Assembly: GCF_020172685.1 (NCBI RefSeq)
Contig: NZ_CP083986.1
Coordinates: forward strand, 3,935,738 to 3,999,737
Origin: [Mycobacterium] nativiensis
Lineage (GTDB): Bacteria; Actinomycetota; Actinomycetes; Mycobacteriales; Mycobacteriaceae
DNA: 64,000 bases
Direction: 5' to 3'
Shown: positions 1 to 8,679 of the stretch, one piece after another
How positions within the stretch are numbered: position 1 is the stretch's first letter
Layout: every line of letters begins with the position of its first letter
The notes under the pieces: generated by a model
What the model was told of the DNA's origin: nothing
Seen by the model: only the letters and a program-made list of their open reading frames with translations
Databases searched by the model: none
Program-made: the position numbers and the translations under genes

Positions 1-201
1 CTCATCCGGCACCATGATGCAGGTTCCCACCGTGAACACGGGTTGACCGTTCATGCACCAGAACTCGCCCTGGCGCTCGTCAATCCACTTCACCTCTGGG
101 ACAAGATTTCCCCAGCGCTTCTTGGACATCCGGCTGGTCCAGAGATCGGGCGGCTCGGTAATGTGTGTGTCAGTGTCGATGATCAATGTAGAAGCGGCCA
201 T
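1..201 (-). CDS. Amidohydrolase-2 family metal-dependent hydrolase, N-terminal part
   Basis: The first 67 codons of a protein that runs off the left edge. The start reads MAASTLIIDTDTHITEP. The D-T-H-x-x-E-P pattern is the first metal-binding strand of TIM-barrel amidohydrolases (amidohydrolase-2 family), which hydrolyse or decarboxylate aromatic and cyclic carboxylic substrates. A strong GGAGG lies just before the ATG at 199-201. It is the last visible gene of a minus-strand run with two thiolase-fold proteins and an acyl-CoA ligase, so a role in the same catabolic pathway is inferred. The substrate cannot be read from this fragment. Confidence 0.8.
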   Translation of the reverse strand, partial: MAASTLIIDTDTHITEPPDLWTSRMSKKRWGNLVPEVKWIDERQGEFWCMNGQPVFTVGTCIMVPDE

Positions 202-326
202 GATTCCTCCGATTGGGCCATGAAGTTGGCAGGGACGTGGTCGTTAGTCGAAGAATGCCTTCGCGACCTTCAGTGCGGCAATGGGACCAAATTCAGATGG
301 TGAGCTGTTCCGGCGGCGAGGTGCGG

Positions 327-1550
327 TTAAGTACCGACGACAAATGTCGCGACAGTAGTGACAGACCCACCGATGTTCAGCAGCCCCACCTTTCGGGCGT
401 TGGGCACCTGGTAGTCCCCGGCCCGGTCGGTGACCTGTCGGGCACCGTCGAGCAGCATCCGCACGCCGGTGGCTCCCACGGGGTGCCCAAGTCCGAGCAA
501 GCCACCGCTGGGGTTGATCGGTAGTTCGCCGCCAGGCTCGATGACGCCGTCTTCGATGGCCTGCCAGGACTTTCCGGGAGGTGTGATCCCGAAATGGTCG
601 ATGGCAAGGTACTCCGATACCGAGAAGCAGTCGTGCGTCTCGATGAGGTCCAGATCGGCCGGCCCGCTGCAGCCGGCCCGACGATAGGCGTCCAGGATCG
701 CCTGGCGCAGATGGGGGAATACGTACTCGTCTTCGGCGCTCGAGGTGAGCTTGTCTTCCAACAACATCGTTCCTGTCCGATGCCCCCACCCCAGGATCCG
801 CGGCACGCTCTCCAGTGGCACCTTGTGATGGCGGGCCCAACTCGATGCGTAACGTTCGGAGGCAAGGACGATCCCCGCCGAACCGTCGGTGATGCGGCTG
901 CAGTCCTGGCGCCGAAGCTGCCCGGCCACCACGGGATTCTGGATGTCGTCTTCGTAGAACGACTCGCTGGTCAGCTCCCAGTCCCGGGTCTGTGCACGAG
1001 GGTTCCGGCGCGCATTGGTGATGTTGATCTCGGAGATCCGGCCCAGGTGCCGGTGGTCGATACCGTACCGGAGTTCGTACTCCTGCCCGATACGTCCGAA
1101 CATCGCCGGCCAGGGGAACGGTTCGTCGATGACCTCGCGCCCAACCCAGGCGGCGCAATCCAGCCTGCGTCCTGCCTCCTGTCCGCCGATATTACGGAGC
1201 ACTTCCACACCGACGACCAACGCGGCGTCGTACCTTCCACTTTCGAGATCGGCCATCGCGGCCAACGCGGCCATACTGCCCGAGGCGCAAGCTGCTTCAT
1301 GACGTGAACTCGGCTTACCGGCAAGGGCCGGATCGACGGCCGCCACTAGTCCGCCGAGGTGACCCTGCCCGTTGAAGATCTCCCCAGCGAAGTTACCAAC
1401 GTGAGTGACGCCGATATCGCACGCATCGATCCGCGCATCGTCGAGCGCTCCGACAACCGCGCCCTCGACAAGTGGAAAGACGTTGCCGTCAGGCGCCTTC
1501 TGCGCGAAGTCGGATTGCCAGCCGCCCAGTATGTAAGTCGCCTTTGTCAT
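327..1550 (-). CDS. Thiolase family acetyl-CoA acetyltransferase
   Basis: A 407-residue thiolase of normal length. The nucleophile is expected at Cys88 in HEAACASGS. The C-terminal half has HDCFSVSEY and the LGLGHPVGATG loop that carries the second catalytic His. Thiolases of this SCP-x-like branch cleave 3-ketoacyl-CoA with CoA, releasing acetyl- or propionyl-CoA, in the cytoplasm. It lies 51 bp downstream of an Ltp2-like gene and ahead of an amidohydrolase, all on the minus strand. That arrangement is common in sterol and branched-chain acid degradation clusters of mycobacteria. The specific substrate is not determined. Confidence 0.88.
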   Translation of the reverse strand: MTKATYILGGWQSDFAQKAPDGNVFPLVEGAVVGALDDARIDACDIGVTHVGNFAGEIFNGQGHLGGLVAAVDPALAGKPSSRHEAACASGSMAALAAMADLESGRYDAALVVGVEVLRNIGGQEAGRRLDCAAWVGREVIDEPFPWPAMFGRIGQEYELRYGIDHRHLGRISEINITNARRNPRAQTRDWELTSESFYEDDIQNPVVAGQLRRQDCSRITDGSAGIVLASERYASSWARHHKVPLESVPRILGWGHRTGTMLLEDKLTSSAEDEYVFPHLRQAILDAYRRAGCSGPADLDLIETHDCFSVSEYLAIDHFGITPPGKSWQAIEDGVIEPGGELPINPSGGLLGLGHPVGATGVRMLLDGARQVTDRAGDYQVPNARKVGLLNIGGSVTTVATFVVGT

Positions 1551-1601
1551 GGTGTTCTCCTCAGTCCTTTCATCGGAAGTCGGCCATACGGAGCCACGTC
1601 G

Positions 1602-2813
1602 TCACTCGCGGCGCAGGATGAGAGCGCTGCTTCCGGGGCCCGGCATACCGGATGTGACGAGGCAGGTTTGCACGTTGGGCACTGTCGCCGTTGATTCGCC
1701 ACGCAGTTGACGCACGCCCTCGACGATGTGACTGAGTCCGTGGACGTAGCCGTCCGCTAGATTGCCGCCCGAGGTATTAATGGGTAGTGACCCGCCGAGT
1801 TCGAGTGCACCGCTGGCGGCGAAGGGCCCGCCTTCGCCGCGCTTACAGAAGCCGTAGTCTTCGAGCTGCATCAGTACCGTGATCGTGAAGCAGTCATAGA
1901 TCTGCGCGACGTCGATGTCCACCGGCCCGAGGCCTGCGAGCCGGTAAAGTCGGCGGGCGAGTGCGCTGCTGCTGTTGGTGAGCGGGCCGGTCAGCAGGTT
2001 GCCCCACAGGCCGCCCTGTCGAGGAGTCGTTTCGTCACCTTGCGCTACGGCTCTGATCAGGATGGTGGGCTTATCGGTATCGTGCGCGCGCTCGACCGAC
2101 GATACGATCACTGCCGCTGCGCCGTCGGTCTCCAGACAGAAGTCGAAGCGTCGCAGCGGATCTGCGATCATCCGCGAGTCCAGGTACCTCTCCATGGTCA
2201 ACGGATTTCCGTACCGTTGTGCCTTCGGGTTCTCATTCGCGCGGCGGTGACACGTCACTGCGATATGCCCCAGCTGCTCACTGGTGGTGCCGTAGTCGGC
2301 CATGTGTTTCCGTGTGAAGAGCGCATACGCCATCCCCGGCGATTGCAACCCGTAGGGCGACAGAAATTCGAGATAGCTTCCGGCGCCGCCCGCTGTTTTC
2401 CCACTGGACCAGTCGCGTCCGAATCGTCTGCCGGATCGGCCGTTGAGGGATCGGAACACGAGTACGTTCTTCGCCTGACCCGAGAGGATCGCGCTGACTG
2501 CCAGGCCCACCATTCCGCAGGGCGCGGAACCGGCCCAACTGCCCGCAGCCCAGAAGTTGACATTCACCAACCCGAGGGTTGCGGCGAGATCGGCGTGCAG
2601 CACCTCGTCCATCTCACAGCGAACAATGCCGTCAATCTCAGCCGGCTGCAGTCCTGCGTCGGCGATCGCCTGGCTTCCTGCTTGCGCGGCGAGGGTCAGT
2701 GTCGTGCGCCCGGAATTGAAACTGAAGTCTGTTGTCCCGACGCCGACGATGGCGCAGCGGTCCCGATTCATCGCTTGTGACGACGTCAGCGCCACGACCT
2801 GATTTGTGTTCAT
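1602..2813 (-). CDS. Thiolase-like lipid-transfer protein (Ltp2-type aldolase candidate)
   Basis: About 403 residues with the thiolase fold but no clear thiolase nucleophile: the usual Cys region reads SWAGSAPCGMVG. The C-terminal blocks IYDCFTITVLMQLEDYG and INTSGGNLADGYVHG are characteristic of Ltp2-like proteins, which act as retro-aldolases on steroid side-chain CoA esters. Those enzymes normally need a DUF35 (OB-fold) partner, and none is visible in this window. The chosen start at 2813 overlaps the stop of the upstream ligase as ATGA, suggesting translational coupling; an in-frame ATG at 2825 is an alternative. Family assignment is firm, the aldolase role is inferred. Confidence 0.82.
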   Translation of the reverse strand: MNTNQVVALTSSQAMNRDRCAIVGVGTTDFSFNSGRTTLTLAAQAGSQAIADAGLQPAEIDGIVRCEMDEVLHADLAATLGLVNVNFWAAGSWAGSAPCGMVGLAVSAILSGQAKNVLVFRSLNGRSGRRFGRDWSSGKTAGGAGSYLEFLSPYGLQSPGMAYALFTRKHMADYGTTSEQLGHIAVTCHRRANENPKAQRYGNPLTMERYLDSRMIADPLRRFDFCLETDGAAAVIVSSVERAHDTDKPTILIRAVAQGDETTPRQGGLWGNLLTGPLTNSSSALARRLYRLAGLGPVDIDVAQIYDCFTITVLMQLEDYGFCKRGEGGPFAASGALELGGSLPINTSGGNLADGYVHGLSHIVEGVRQLRGESTATVPNVQTCLVTSGMPGPGSSALILRRE

Positions 2814-4423
2814 CGGCGTTCCCATGACACGCCGGCCTGCTCGCGATCCCAGGTGTCCGGCGTTACGCCCTCGTCGCGGAGCAGGTACTTATGTATCCGA
2901 CCCAGCGGGCTCACCGGCAATTCCGTTCGGAACTCGATATATCGGGGTAAGGCGAAATAGGGCACCCGGTCCTTCGACCATTCGAACAACTCGGCGGGCG
3001 TCAGCTCGGATTCCGGACGGAGGACGGCAGTCACCTTCACGTCGTCCTCGGTGACCTCGGAGGGAACCGCGTGGACCGCGACCTCGGTGATATCGGGATG
3101 CCCCATGTAGGTCACCTCGACCTCCTGGCTCGAGATGTTCTCGCCGCGCCGTCTCATGTAGTCGTTCTTGCGATCGGCAAAGTAGAAGAAGCCGTCCCCG
3201 TCGATTCGGCCCAGGTCACCGGTGTGGAACCATAGGTTCTTAGTCGCCTCGACGGTTGCCTCCGGCCGACGCCAATAGCCCTGGAACATCACGTTGTTTC
3301 GCCGTGGCCGACAGATCACCTCGCCCACTTCGCCGATTGGGACGTCGTTGTCGCGCTCATCGACGATGCGGACCTCGAGATCCTCGGAGTTGAATTTGCC
3401 AGCTGATTCCGGGGGTGCCGAGTCATCGGGTTCCTGGAAGGTCACCGGAAAGACTTCCGTCATTCCGTATCCCTTGGCGCCGGGACTTTCTACGCCGAAT
3501 CGCTCCCGCCACACCCGCTGCACTGTTTCCGGGAACGGCACCGCGTGCACCATCCTGATCTGCCCGAAGCAACGCTTCATCTCAGGTGTGTCCGGACCCT
3601 GCGCGATGATCGCCGGCAGCCCGCCGATCAGATTGACCACGCGGGCCCCGGTTCTCTCGATCTCGGGCCAGAAGCCCGAAGCCGAAAACCGCTTTGCGAG
3701 CGCCGCAGTACCACCGAGCATCATGGTTCCGATCAACGTCATCGATAAGACGTTGAGATGGAACATCGGCAGCGGATTCCAGTTCAGTTCATCCGGCTGC
3801 CGTTGCGTCTGAACCAGACCCCGGCGGGCGATGTTCACCGCATATCCGTGACTTATCATGCAGCCTTTGGAGGGACCGGTCGTACCACCGGTATAGGTCA
3901 GGCACATGAGGTCGTCCGCGTTGGCGCTCACCAGGCCAGGCACCGGCCGGTTCCGGTAGTCATCGAGGGGTTCGATCCGCAGTTGACAGACTTGGCTGAA
4001 GCGTTCGGATCCGCGTTGCAGGACGATGTCGACATGGGGCAATTGGGAGTCGATCGCTGCCAGGCGATCCACTAGGTCCGGCTCCGCAATCACCACGGCC
4101 GCACCGGTATCGGTGACAACGTGCCGGAGGAATTCTCCGCGCAAGGCGGTGTTTGTGCCCACCCATACCGCGCCGAGCATGTTCGCGCCAATCCACGACG
4201 CGGTCGCGTCGATGTGGGTGTCCTGCAGGCTGACCACTGTCTGCCCCTTGCGTACCCCAAGGGCGTGCAATGCGCCCGCGAGGTCAAGGGAACGCTCCCA
4301 GACTTCCGCATAGCTGTACACCTCCCCGGCGAAATCCAGGTAGGCGGAGTCCGGGTGCCGTTCGACACAACTGGCCAGAAGCTCAACGACACCGGATTCG
4401 GTCCCGGTCATCTTGTCCCACAT
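2810..4423 (-). CDS. AMP-dependent acyl-CoA synthetase (CaiC/FadD-like)
   Basis: About 537 residues from an ATG at 4423 that has GGAAG nine bases upstream. Upstream in-frame sequence lacks family similarity, so I trimmed it. The adenylate-forming signature YTGGTTGPSKGC is clear, followed by GYGMTEVFP and the hinge region HTGDLGRIDGDGFFYFADR. The C-terminus contains the RRGENISSQEVE loop. The enzyme activates a carboxylic acid with ATP and then CoA. It is first in the minus-strand run, so it plausibly supplies the CoA ester for the two thiolase-fold proteins. It resembles crotonobetaine/carnitine-CoA ligases more than long-chain FadDs, but the substrate is unknown. Confidence 0.87.
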   Translation of the reverse strand: MWDKMTGTESGVVELLASCVERHPDSAYLDFAGEVYSYAEVWERSLDLAGALHALGVRKGQTVVSLQDTHIDATASWIGANMLGAVWVGTNTALRGEFLRHVVTDTGAAVVIAEPDLVDRLAAIDSQLPHVDIVLQRGSERFSQVCQLRIEPLDDYRNRPVPGLVSANADDLMCLTYTGGTTGPSKGCMISHGYAVNIARRGLVQTQRQPDELNWNPLPMFHLNVLSMTLIGTMMLGGTAALAKRFSASGFWPEIERTGARVVNLIGGLPAIIAQGPDTPEMKRCFGQIRMVHAVPFPETVQRVWRERFGVESPGAKGYGMTEVFPVTFQEPDDSAPPESAGKFNSEDLEVRIVDERDNDVPIGEVGEVICRPRRNNVMFQGYWRRPEATVEATKNLWFHTGDLGRIDGDGFFYFADRKNDYMRRRGENISSQEVEVTYMGHPDITEVAVHAVPSEVTEDDVKVTAVLRPESELTPAELFEWSKDRVPYFALPRYIEFRTELPVSPLGRIHKYLLRDEGVTPDTWDREQAGVSWERR

Positions 4424-4665
4424 CGTTATGTGCTTCCACTCCTGTTCGTTGGCACTCGGCCGGCATCTGCGCGGCCGTCTCATGACCAGCTGTTCACTAC
4501 CGTGTTCTGGCGCGATCGGCACCACAGGCCGCGCTATTCGAGTGAATACGCTGCGGGCGGCGACAACAAGCGACGCCATTTCAGATGGCCAGCGGGTGAG
4601 CTTCGAGTGTTCGGTGGAATGCGTAGGGCCACATACGACCTTGTTGTCGGACCGACGCCGATCGG

Positions 4666-5451
4666 CTAATGGCCCATTTCGAAACCTATTGCACCTTGCG
4701 ATGCGACACCTAGCGCAGACGATATATGTGCCGCTGTTCTAGCGACGGTGGATACGATCTGTTCCCTCGCCCGTTGAGGACGGCTCGATGAAAAGGCCGC
4801 ACCCAATGCCATCAACCCGGTATCTGAAGCCAAAGGCACTGCGACACAGGATATCCCGTAGGCGAACTCTTGGTTGCTACTCGCGCTGTCGCCCGCTGCG
4901 AGCTCATGTTCCAACCGCCCCGGGGTCGTCACGGTGTGGGTGGTGAGGGCATCGAGCGGATGCCCGGCCAAGTAGTCGGCCCGGTGTTGAGCCGACATTC
5001 GACCGAGGATGTTCTTGCCGATGGCTGTGGCATGCCCAGGGAGCGTCATGCCTCGCCAGGATTCAAATCTCGGCGTCGAGGGGTGCGTGATTGACTGGGT
5101 TACCACGATCTCGCCGTTGCACAGTTCGCCGATACTGACATTGACCCGCGCTTCGGCGGCGAGTTCGGCGATCCCCTCGCGGATCAAACGCAAGCTGCGA
5201 GCCCGATACTCCAGTTGGTTCACGGAGCTCATCTGGCCGCCCACCGAGTAGCGGCCATCGGCGAGGCGGCGCAGATATCCCTCATGAACCAGTGTGCGCA
5301 CGAGGTGATATGTCGTCGGCAGCATGATGCCGGACCAGTCGCTCAGCTCGCGTGCTGTCAACGGTCCCCGCAGCGTCACCGCCTCAACGAGCCTCATCCC
5401 CCGCTGAAGACTCTGTATCAGGGTCGGCGATGCAGCCGGATCTGCGCGCAT
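4666..5451 (-). CDS. IclR family transcriptional regulator
   Basis: A full-length 261-residue IclR regulator. The N-terminal winged HTH (about residues 12-75) starts LIQSLQRGMRLVEAV and contains TTYHLVRTLVHEGYL, the recognition helix region. The remaining ~180 residues form the GAF-like effector domain, with GHATAIGKNILG and the ISCVAVPL segment typical of the family. Such proteins bind a small catabolite and control nearby degradation genes. It lies 242 bp upstream of the ligase-thiolase run on the same strand and 4 bp after a second IclR-like HTH gene. Control of the adjacent catabolic genes is likely but inferred. Confidence 0.9.
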   Translation of the reverse strand: MRADPAASPTLIQSLQRGMRLVEAVTLRGPLTARELSDWSGIMLPTTYHLVRTLVHEGYLRRLADGRYSVGGQMSSVNQLEYRARSLRLIREGIAELAAEARVNVSIGELCNGEIVVTQSITHPSTPRFESWRGMTLPGHATAIGKNILGRMSAQHRADYLAGHPLDALTTHTVTTPGRLEHELAAGDSASSNQEFAYGISCVAVPLASDTGLMALGAAFSSSRPQRAREQIVSTVARTAAHISSALGVASQGAIGFEMGH

Positions 5452-5455
5452 GTCG

Positions 5456-5731
5456 TCAGCTCACCTTGGCGAGGTAGCGCAACTCCTGCATCTCGCGGGT
5501 CGCGGCGACGTCCGCGCGACATCTCTCACCGAGCACGTATGAACCATCATCCAATCGCACGAGGTAGCCGTCATGGACGAGGGTGCGCAACAGGTGGTAG
5601 GTAGTGGCCAGTGGTAGCTCGACCGTCCGCGCAACCAGCTTTGCATGGAGCGGTCCCTCCGCCGCGACGATATTGATGATCTGCAGACCCCGCTGCAGTG
5701 ACTTGACCAGCGATTTTTCAGAGGCGGCCAT
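5456..5731 (-). CDS. HTH-only IclR-like protein (91 residues, no effector domain)
   Basis: The protein starts MAASEKSLVKSLQRGLQII and contains TTYHLLRTLVHDGYLVRL, so it matches the DNA-binding half of the neighbouring IclR protein. It stops after ELRYLAKVS, where the effector domain would begin. It is therefore either a truncated duplicate or a working DNA-binding mini-protein. The reading frame is clean and the stop lies 4 bp from the start of the full-length IclR gene, consistent with co-transcription. It is the first gene on the minus side of the divergent promoter region shared with the TetR gene. Confidence 0.75.
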   Translation of the reverse strand: MAASEKSLVKSLQRGLQIINIVAAEGPLHAKLVARTVELPLATTYHLLRTLVHDGYLVRLDDGSYVLGERCRADVAATREMQELRYLAKVS

Positions 5732-5757
5732 CGCGCGATACTCCTACAGGTCTAGAT

Positions 5758-5796
5758 GTAACGATAACTAACATCCGCATAGTAAGTGATACTTAC
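5758..5796. promoter_or_regulatory. Paired operator-like palindromes in the IclR/TetR divergent promoter
   Basis: A perfect inverted repeat GTAAGT-GAT-ACTTAC lies at 5782-5796. A related 15-bp box, GTAACGATAACTAAC, lies at 5758-5772. Read on the minus strand the two boxes share the outer GT-A-GT and TTAC bases. Their centres are 24 bp apart, a little over two helical turns. They sit between divergent regulator genes, where operators for IclR or TetR proteins are expected. Which regulator binds is unknown. Confidence 0.5.
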
Positions 5797-5872
5797 ATGT
5801 GATGCAAGACACCCGTACGGCGGCGGCCGGTGCCGCTTGCGGCGACGATGTTATAACCCTTAACATTGGTGA

Positions 5873-6586
5873 ATGGCCAGCCAGGAACCTGTCAACCCCG
5901 GGACCGCCAAGCGAAGTTCATATCATCACGGGAACCTGCGCGGCGCCTTGGTCGAGGTGTCGATCGAGCTCATCGAACGAGATGGCGTCACGGCGTTTTC
6001 GATCGCCGAAGCCTGCCGACGGCTCAACGTCAGTCCCGGTGCGCCCTATCGCCACTTCGCCGATCGAGAGGACCTGCTGACCGCGGTCGCGATCAGGAGC
6101 TTCGAGGTCCTAGCGGCTCACATCGACCAGGTGGTGGGAAGCGAGACTGATCCCACCGAGCGCCTCGTTCGCGCTGCACGGGCGTACGTCGAGTTTGCGG
6201 CAATGCATCCCGCGCTGTTCGAGGTCATCTACACCAAGGATGTGTTCCTGGGCGGTAACGCCAGGCTGGCCGAGCCTGTCCGGCCCATCGTGGATGCATT
6301 TCTCATACCGGCCTCCGAGATCCCCGGCGTGCACGGCACGCAAGCCAGCAATATCGCAGTAGCCGCGGCCGCAGTCGCACACGGCTACGCGGCATTCCTG
6401 CCTGGTGGCACCTTCAGTGACTCACCCGATGCGCTCGCGATTGCTGCTGATGACGCGGCCTGCGCAACTCGGGCGTTAATCATGGGCCGCGCAGCTCTTA
6501 CCGGTGTGCCGGGTGAATCCGCCGTCGAACTCGCCGGTCTGCCCGTGCAGACCTGGATCGAGATGGTCTCTGACACTGAAAGGTAG
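5873..6586 (+). CDS. TetR/AcrR family transcriptional regulator
   Basis: A 237-residue TetR regulator. After a short basic leader comes SSYHHGNLRGALVEVSIEL and the HTH segment with FSIAEACRRLNVSPGAPYR followed by HFADREDLL, the standard TetR DNA-binding block at about residues 20-70. The rest is a helical ligand-binding domain of the WHG type, with YVEFAAMHPALFEVIY. It is transcribed divergently from the IclR-like genes across a region with two palindromic boxes, and it is followed after 11 bp by an SDR gene, so both are probably co-transcribed and self-regulated. The ligand is unknown. Confidence 0.9.
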   Translation: MASQEPVNPGTAKRSSYHHGNLRGALVEVSIELIERDGVTAFSIAEACRRLNVSPGAPYRHFADREDLLTAVAIRSFEVLAAHIDQVVGSETDPTERLVRAARAYVEFAAMHPALFEVIYTKDVFLGGNARLAEPVRPIVDAFLIPASEIPGVHGTQASNIAVAAAAVAHGYAAFLPGGTFSDSPDALAIAADDAACATRALIMGRAALTGVPGESAVELAGLPVQTWIEMVSDTER

Positions 6587-6597
6587 ACAACACAACT

Positions 6598-7398
6598 ATG
6601 AATTCCGACACCTTGCTCGCAGATCCGGCCGTCGGGCTGGCACCGAATCAGATGTTCGACCTCAGCGGACGCACCGCTCTGGTTACCGGAGCATCCAGCG
6701 GCCTCGGCGTTCAGTTCGCCCTCACCTTGCGGGCCGCCGGCGCGAACGTAGTGGTCGCTGCCCGCCGGGCCGATCGGCTCGCAGCACTGGGCGCCAAATA
6801 TCCTGACCTGACCGCTGTGCGCTGCGATATCGCCGATGTCGACTCGGTCGAGGCCGCGCATCGCGAGATCGAGGAACGTGTCGGGCCGGTCGACATCCTC
6901 GTTAACAACGCGGGCACCAGCATTCCCACCCGGGCCGAGGACGAGGACTTGGCGGACTTCCGCTACGTGTTGGATGTCAATCTCGTTGGAGCCTTCCGGC
7001 TGACACAGCTGGTTGGCCGCCGAATGATCGAGCGTGGCGGCGGCAGTATCGTCAATGTGGCCTCGATCCTGGGACTGGTTGCCGCAGCACCCAACCGACA
7101 GGCGGCTTATTGCGCTTCAAAGGGCGGCCTAATCAACCTCACGCGGGAACTCGCCGTTCAATGGGCGCGGCACGGGATTCGCGTCAACGCATTGGCACCC
7201 GGCTTCTTCCCCAGTGAGGCGACCGCCGAGTTGCTTGACGACGACGCGGGCAGTTCCTACATTCGCCGCAACACACCTATGGCGCGGGCCGGCCGTGCGG
7301 GCGAGCTCGACGGCGCCCTGCTCATGCTTGCTAGCGACGCCGGGTCTTTTATCACGGGCCAGGTCATCGCGGTCGACGGCGGATGGACGGCACGCTAG
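6598..7398 (+). CDS. Short-chain dehydrogenase/reductase
   Basis: A 266-residue classical SDR. The cofactor loop TGASSGLG is near residue 30, NNAG follows at about residue 102, and the catalytic Tyr-Lys pair is in AYCASKGG. The C-terminal segment ITGQVIAVDGG is typical of FabG-like enzymes. It should catalyse NAD(P)-dependent oxidoreduction of a hydroxy or keto group. It is 11 bp downstream of the TetR gene on the same strand and divides the cluster with the acyl-CoA ligase and thiolases, so a dehydrogenation step in the same pathway is a reasonable inference. Confidence 0.9.
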   Translation: MNSDTLLADPAVGLAPNQMFDLSGRTALVTGASSGLGVQFALTLRAAGANVVVAARRADRLAALGAKYPDLTAVRCDIADVDSVEAAHREIEERVGPVDILVNNAGTSIPTRAEDEDLADFRYVLDVNLVGAFRLTQLVGRRMIERGGGSIVNVASILGLVAAAPNRQAAYCASKGGLINLTRELAVQWARHGIRVNALAPGFFPSEATAELLDDDAGSSYIRRNTPMARAGRAGELDGALLMLASDAGSFITGQVIAVDGGWTAR

Positions 7399-7604
7399 GA
7401 ACCCCGCCGGAATCGCCACCCCGCACTCGCCCCTTTCAACTTTGCCGCACGGCAGTAACTTTCGTTTAATCGGGCGCTCTCCCTGCGATATCGCGATTCG
7501 TCATATGAAGATCGGCGGCTTGATCACAACGGGCAATCACCACTGAAATAGATGCAGTAGCCAGCTGTTCACCAATGGCCACATTGAGATCGAAGGAGGG
7601 GCAC

Positions 7605-8360
7605 ATGCGTAGTCGTCCGGCATGGCGGACCTGGCCGCGACGAATCCGGTTCGAACAGTGGTCACTTGCACAGACCCGGTTGGCCTGGATCGGCGGTCAT
7701 CAACGCGTTGCGAAGGAATTCTGCCCCGGAACCGCCGCGGAAAGCGGTTGGATCGACCCGAAACAGTGCGCACTCGTCGCGCTAGATCTCCAACCGGAGA
7801 TCCTTGGCTCCCTTGAGAATCCGTCGACATTGATACTTAGCGTGAACTCTGCTGTCGACACCGTGCGCCGCCACGGCGGCCATATCTGCTTCGTCCGTAC
7901 CGCTTTCGATGACCTGGACTATCGCTTTGTACCTTCGACAAGCAAGGAGTTCTCAAAAGTCGTACGCGAACACCGGTTCCAAAACGGAACTCTCGCAACA
8001 AGTCTGCATCCCGGTCTGGCAGCGGAATCCGATGACCCCGTCGTGCGGAAGACACGACTAGGGGCATTTTCCACCACAGATCTCGACGAGCGACTCACCA
8101 ACCTCGGGATCACCACACTCATCCTGGCCGGGATCCACACCAGCGGTGCGATTCTGTCCACTGTTCGCGAAGCGTCTGACCGGGACTACCGACTGCTCGT
8201 CCTGTCAGATTGCGTCCTCGACACGGACCGGGATGCGCACCACTTACTCATCGATCGGATCCTGCCGCGTCAGGCCGAGATCGTGACCGCCGGCGATCTT
8301 CATTCGCGCCTCGCGAGTAGTCCCCTCCACCATGAGGCTAACTCGCGGTCCGGCAACTGA
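7605..8360 (+). CDS. Isochorismatase-fold (cysteine hydrolase) protein lacking the catalytic Cys
   Basis: About 251 residues from an ATG at 7605 with AAGGAGGGG directly upstream; an ATG 30 bases earlier lacks this site. The Asp (ALVALDLQ, Asp61) and Lys (VVRKTRLGAF, Lys149) of the isochorismatase-like triad are present. The nucleophile position in GIHTSGAILSTVREA is Ala182 instead of Cys. Many isochorismatase-like proteins in actinobacteria have such replacements, so it may be non-hydrolytic or use another mechanism. About 50 residues precede the domain. It follows the SDR gene by some 200 bp on the same strand and is followed closely by a DUF3263-like gene. Confidence 0.78.
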   Translation: MRSRPAWRTWPRRIRFEQWSLAQTRLAWIGGHQRVAKEFCPGTAAESGWIDPKQCALVALDLQPEILGSLENPSTLILSVNSAVDTVRRHGGHICFVRTAFDDLDYRFVPSTSKEFSKVVREHRFQNGTLATSLHPGLAAESDDPVVRKTRLGAFSTTDLDERLTNLGITTLILAGIHTSGAILSTVREASDRDYRLLVLSDCVLDTDRDAHHLLIDRILPRQAEIVTAGDLHSRLASSPLHHEANSRSGN

Positions 8361-8385
8361 TAACGACGAAACACCAGGAACAGCA

Positions 8386-8628
8386 ATGGATCAATTCGAT
8401 CGTCAGATCGTGGAATACGTGCGACTCTGGGCTCCCTTCGGTGGTCCACCGGAGGAGGAGATCCTCCCGCGCTTCGGACTCACCATCCCGCAGTTCAATA
8501 AGCGATACAGGGACGTAATCTCGGCACTGCGTGCAAACGAGTCCACGCTGCCTGATGACGATCGGGAGTTGTTGGTGACGGCACAACGCGTGCTCTCCTC
8601 GCCTGAACCTGTCCGTACCAAGGTGTAA
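8386..8628 (+). CDS. Small DUF3263-like protein
   Basis: An 80-residue protein from the ATG at 8386, preceded by AGGAA. The pattern QIVEYVRLWAPF, then EEEILPRFGLTIPQFNKRY, then DVISAL is close to DUF3263, a small actinobacterial HTH-like family usually beginning with an acidic-aromatic helix followed by a G-L-S-x-x-x-Y/F turn. DUF3263 proteins are presumed DNA-binding but lack an assigned role. It follows the isochorismatase-fold gene by 25 bp and is probably in the same transcript. A more upstream ATG would overlap that gene and lacks a good ribosome site. Confidence 0.6.
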   Translation: MDQFDRQIVEYVRLWAPFGGPPEEEILPRFGLTIPQFNKRYRDVISALRANESTLPDDDRELLVTAQRVLSSPEPVRTKV

Positions 8629-8679
8629 AGACTCAACGCAGCGGCGTTCGCCTCATGGGTTAGGGACACAAGAAACGAA

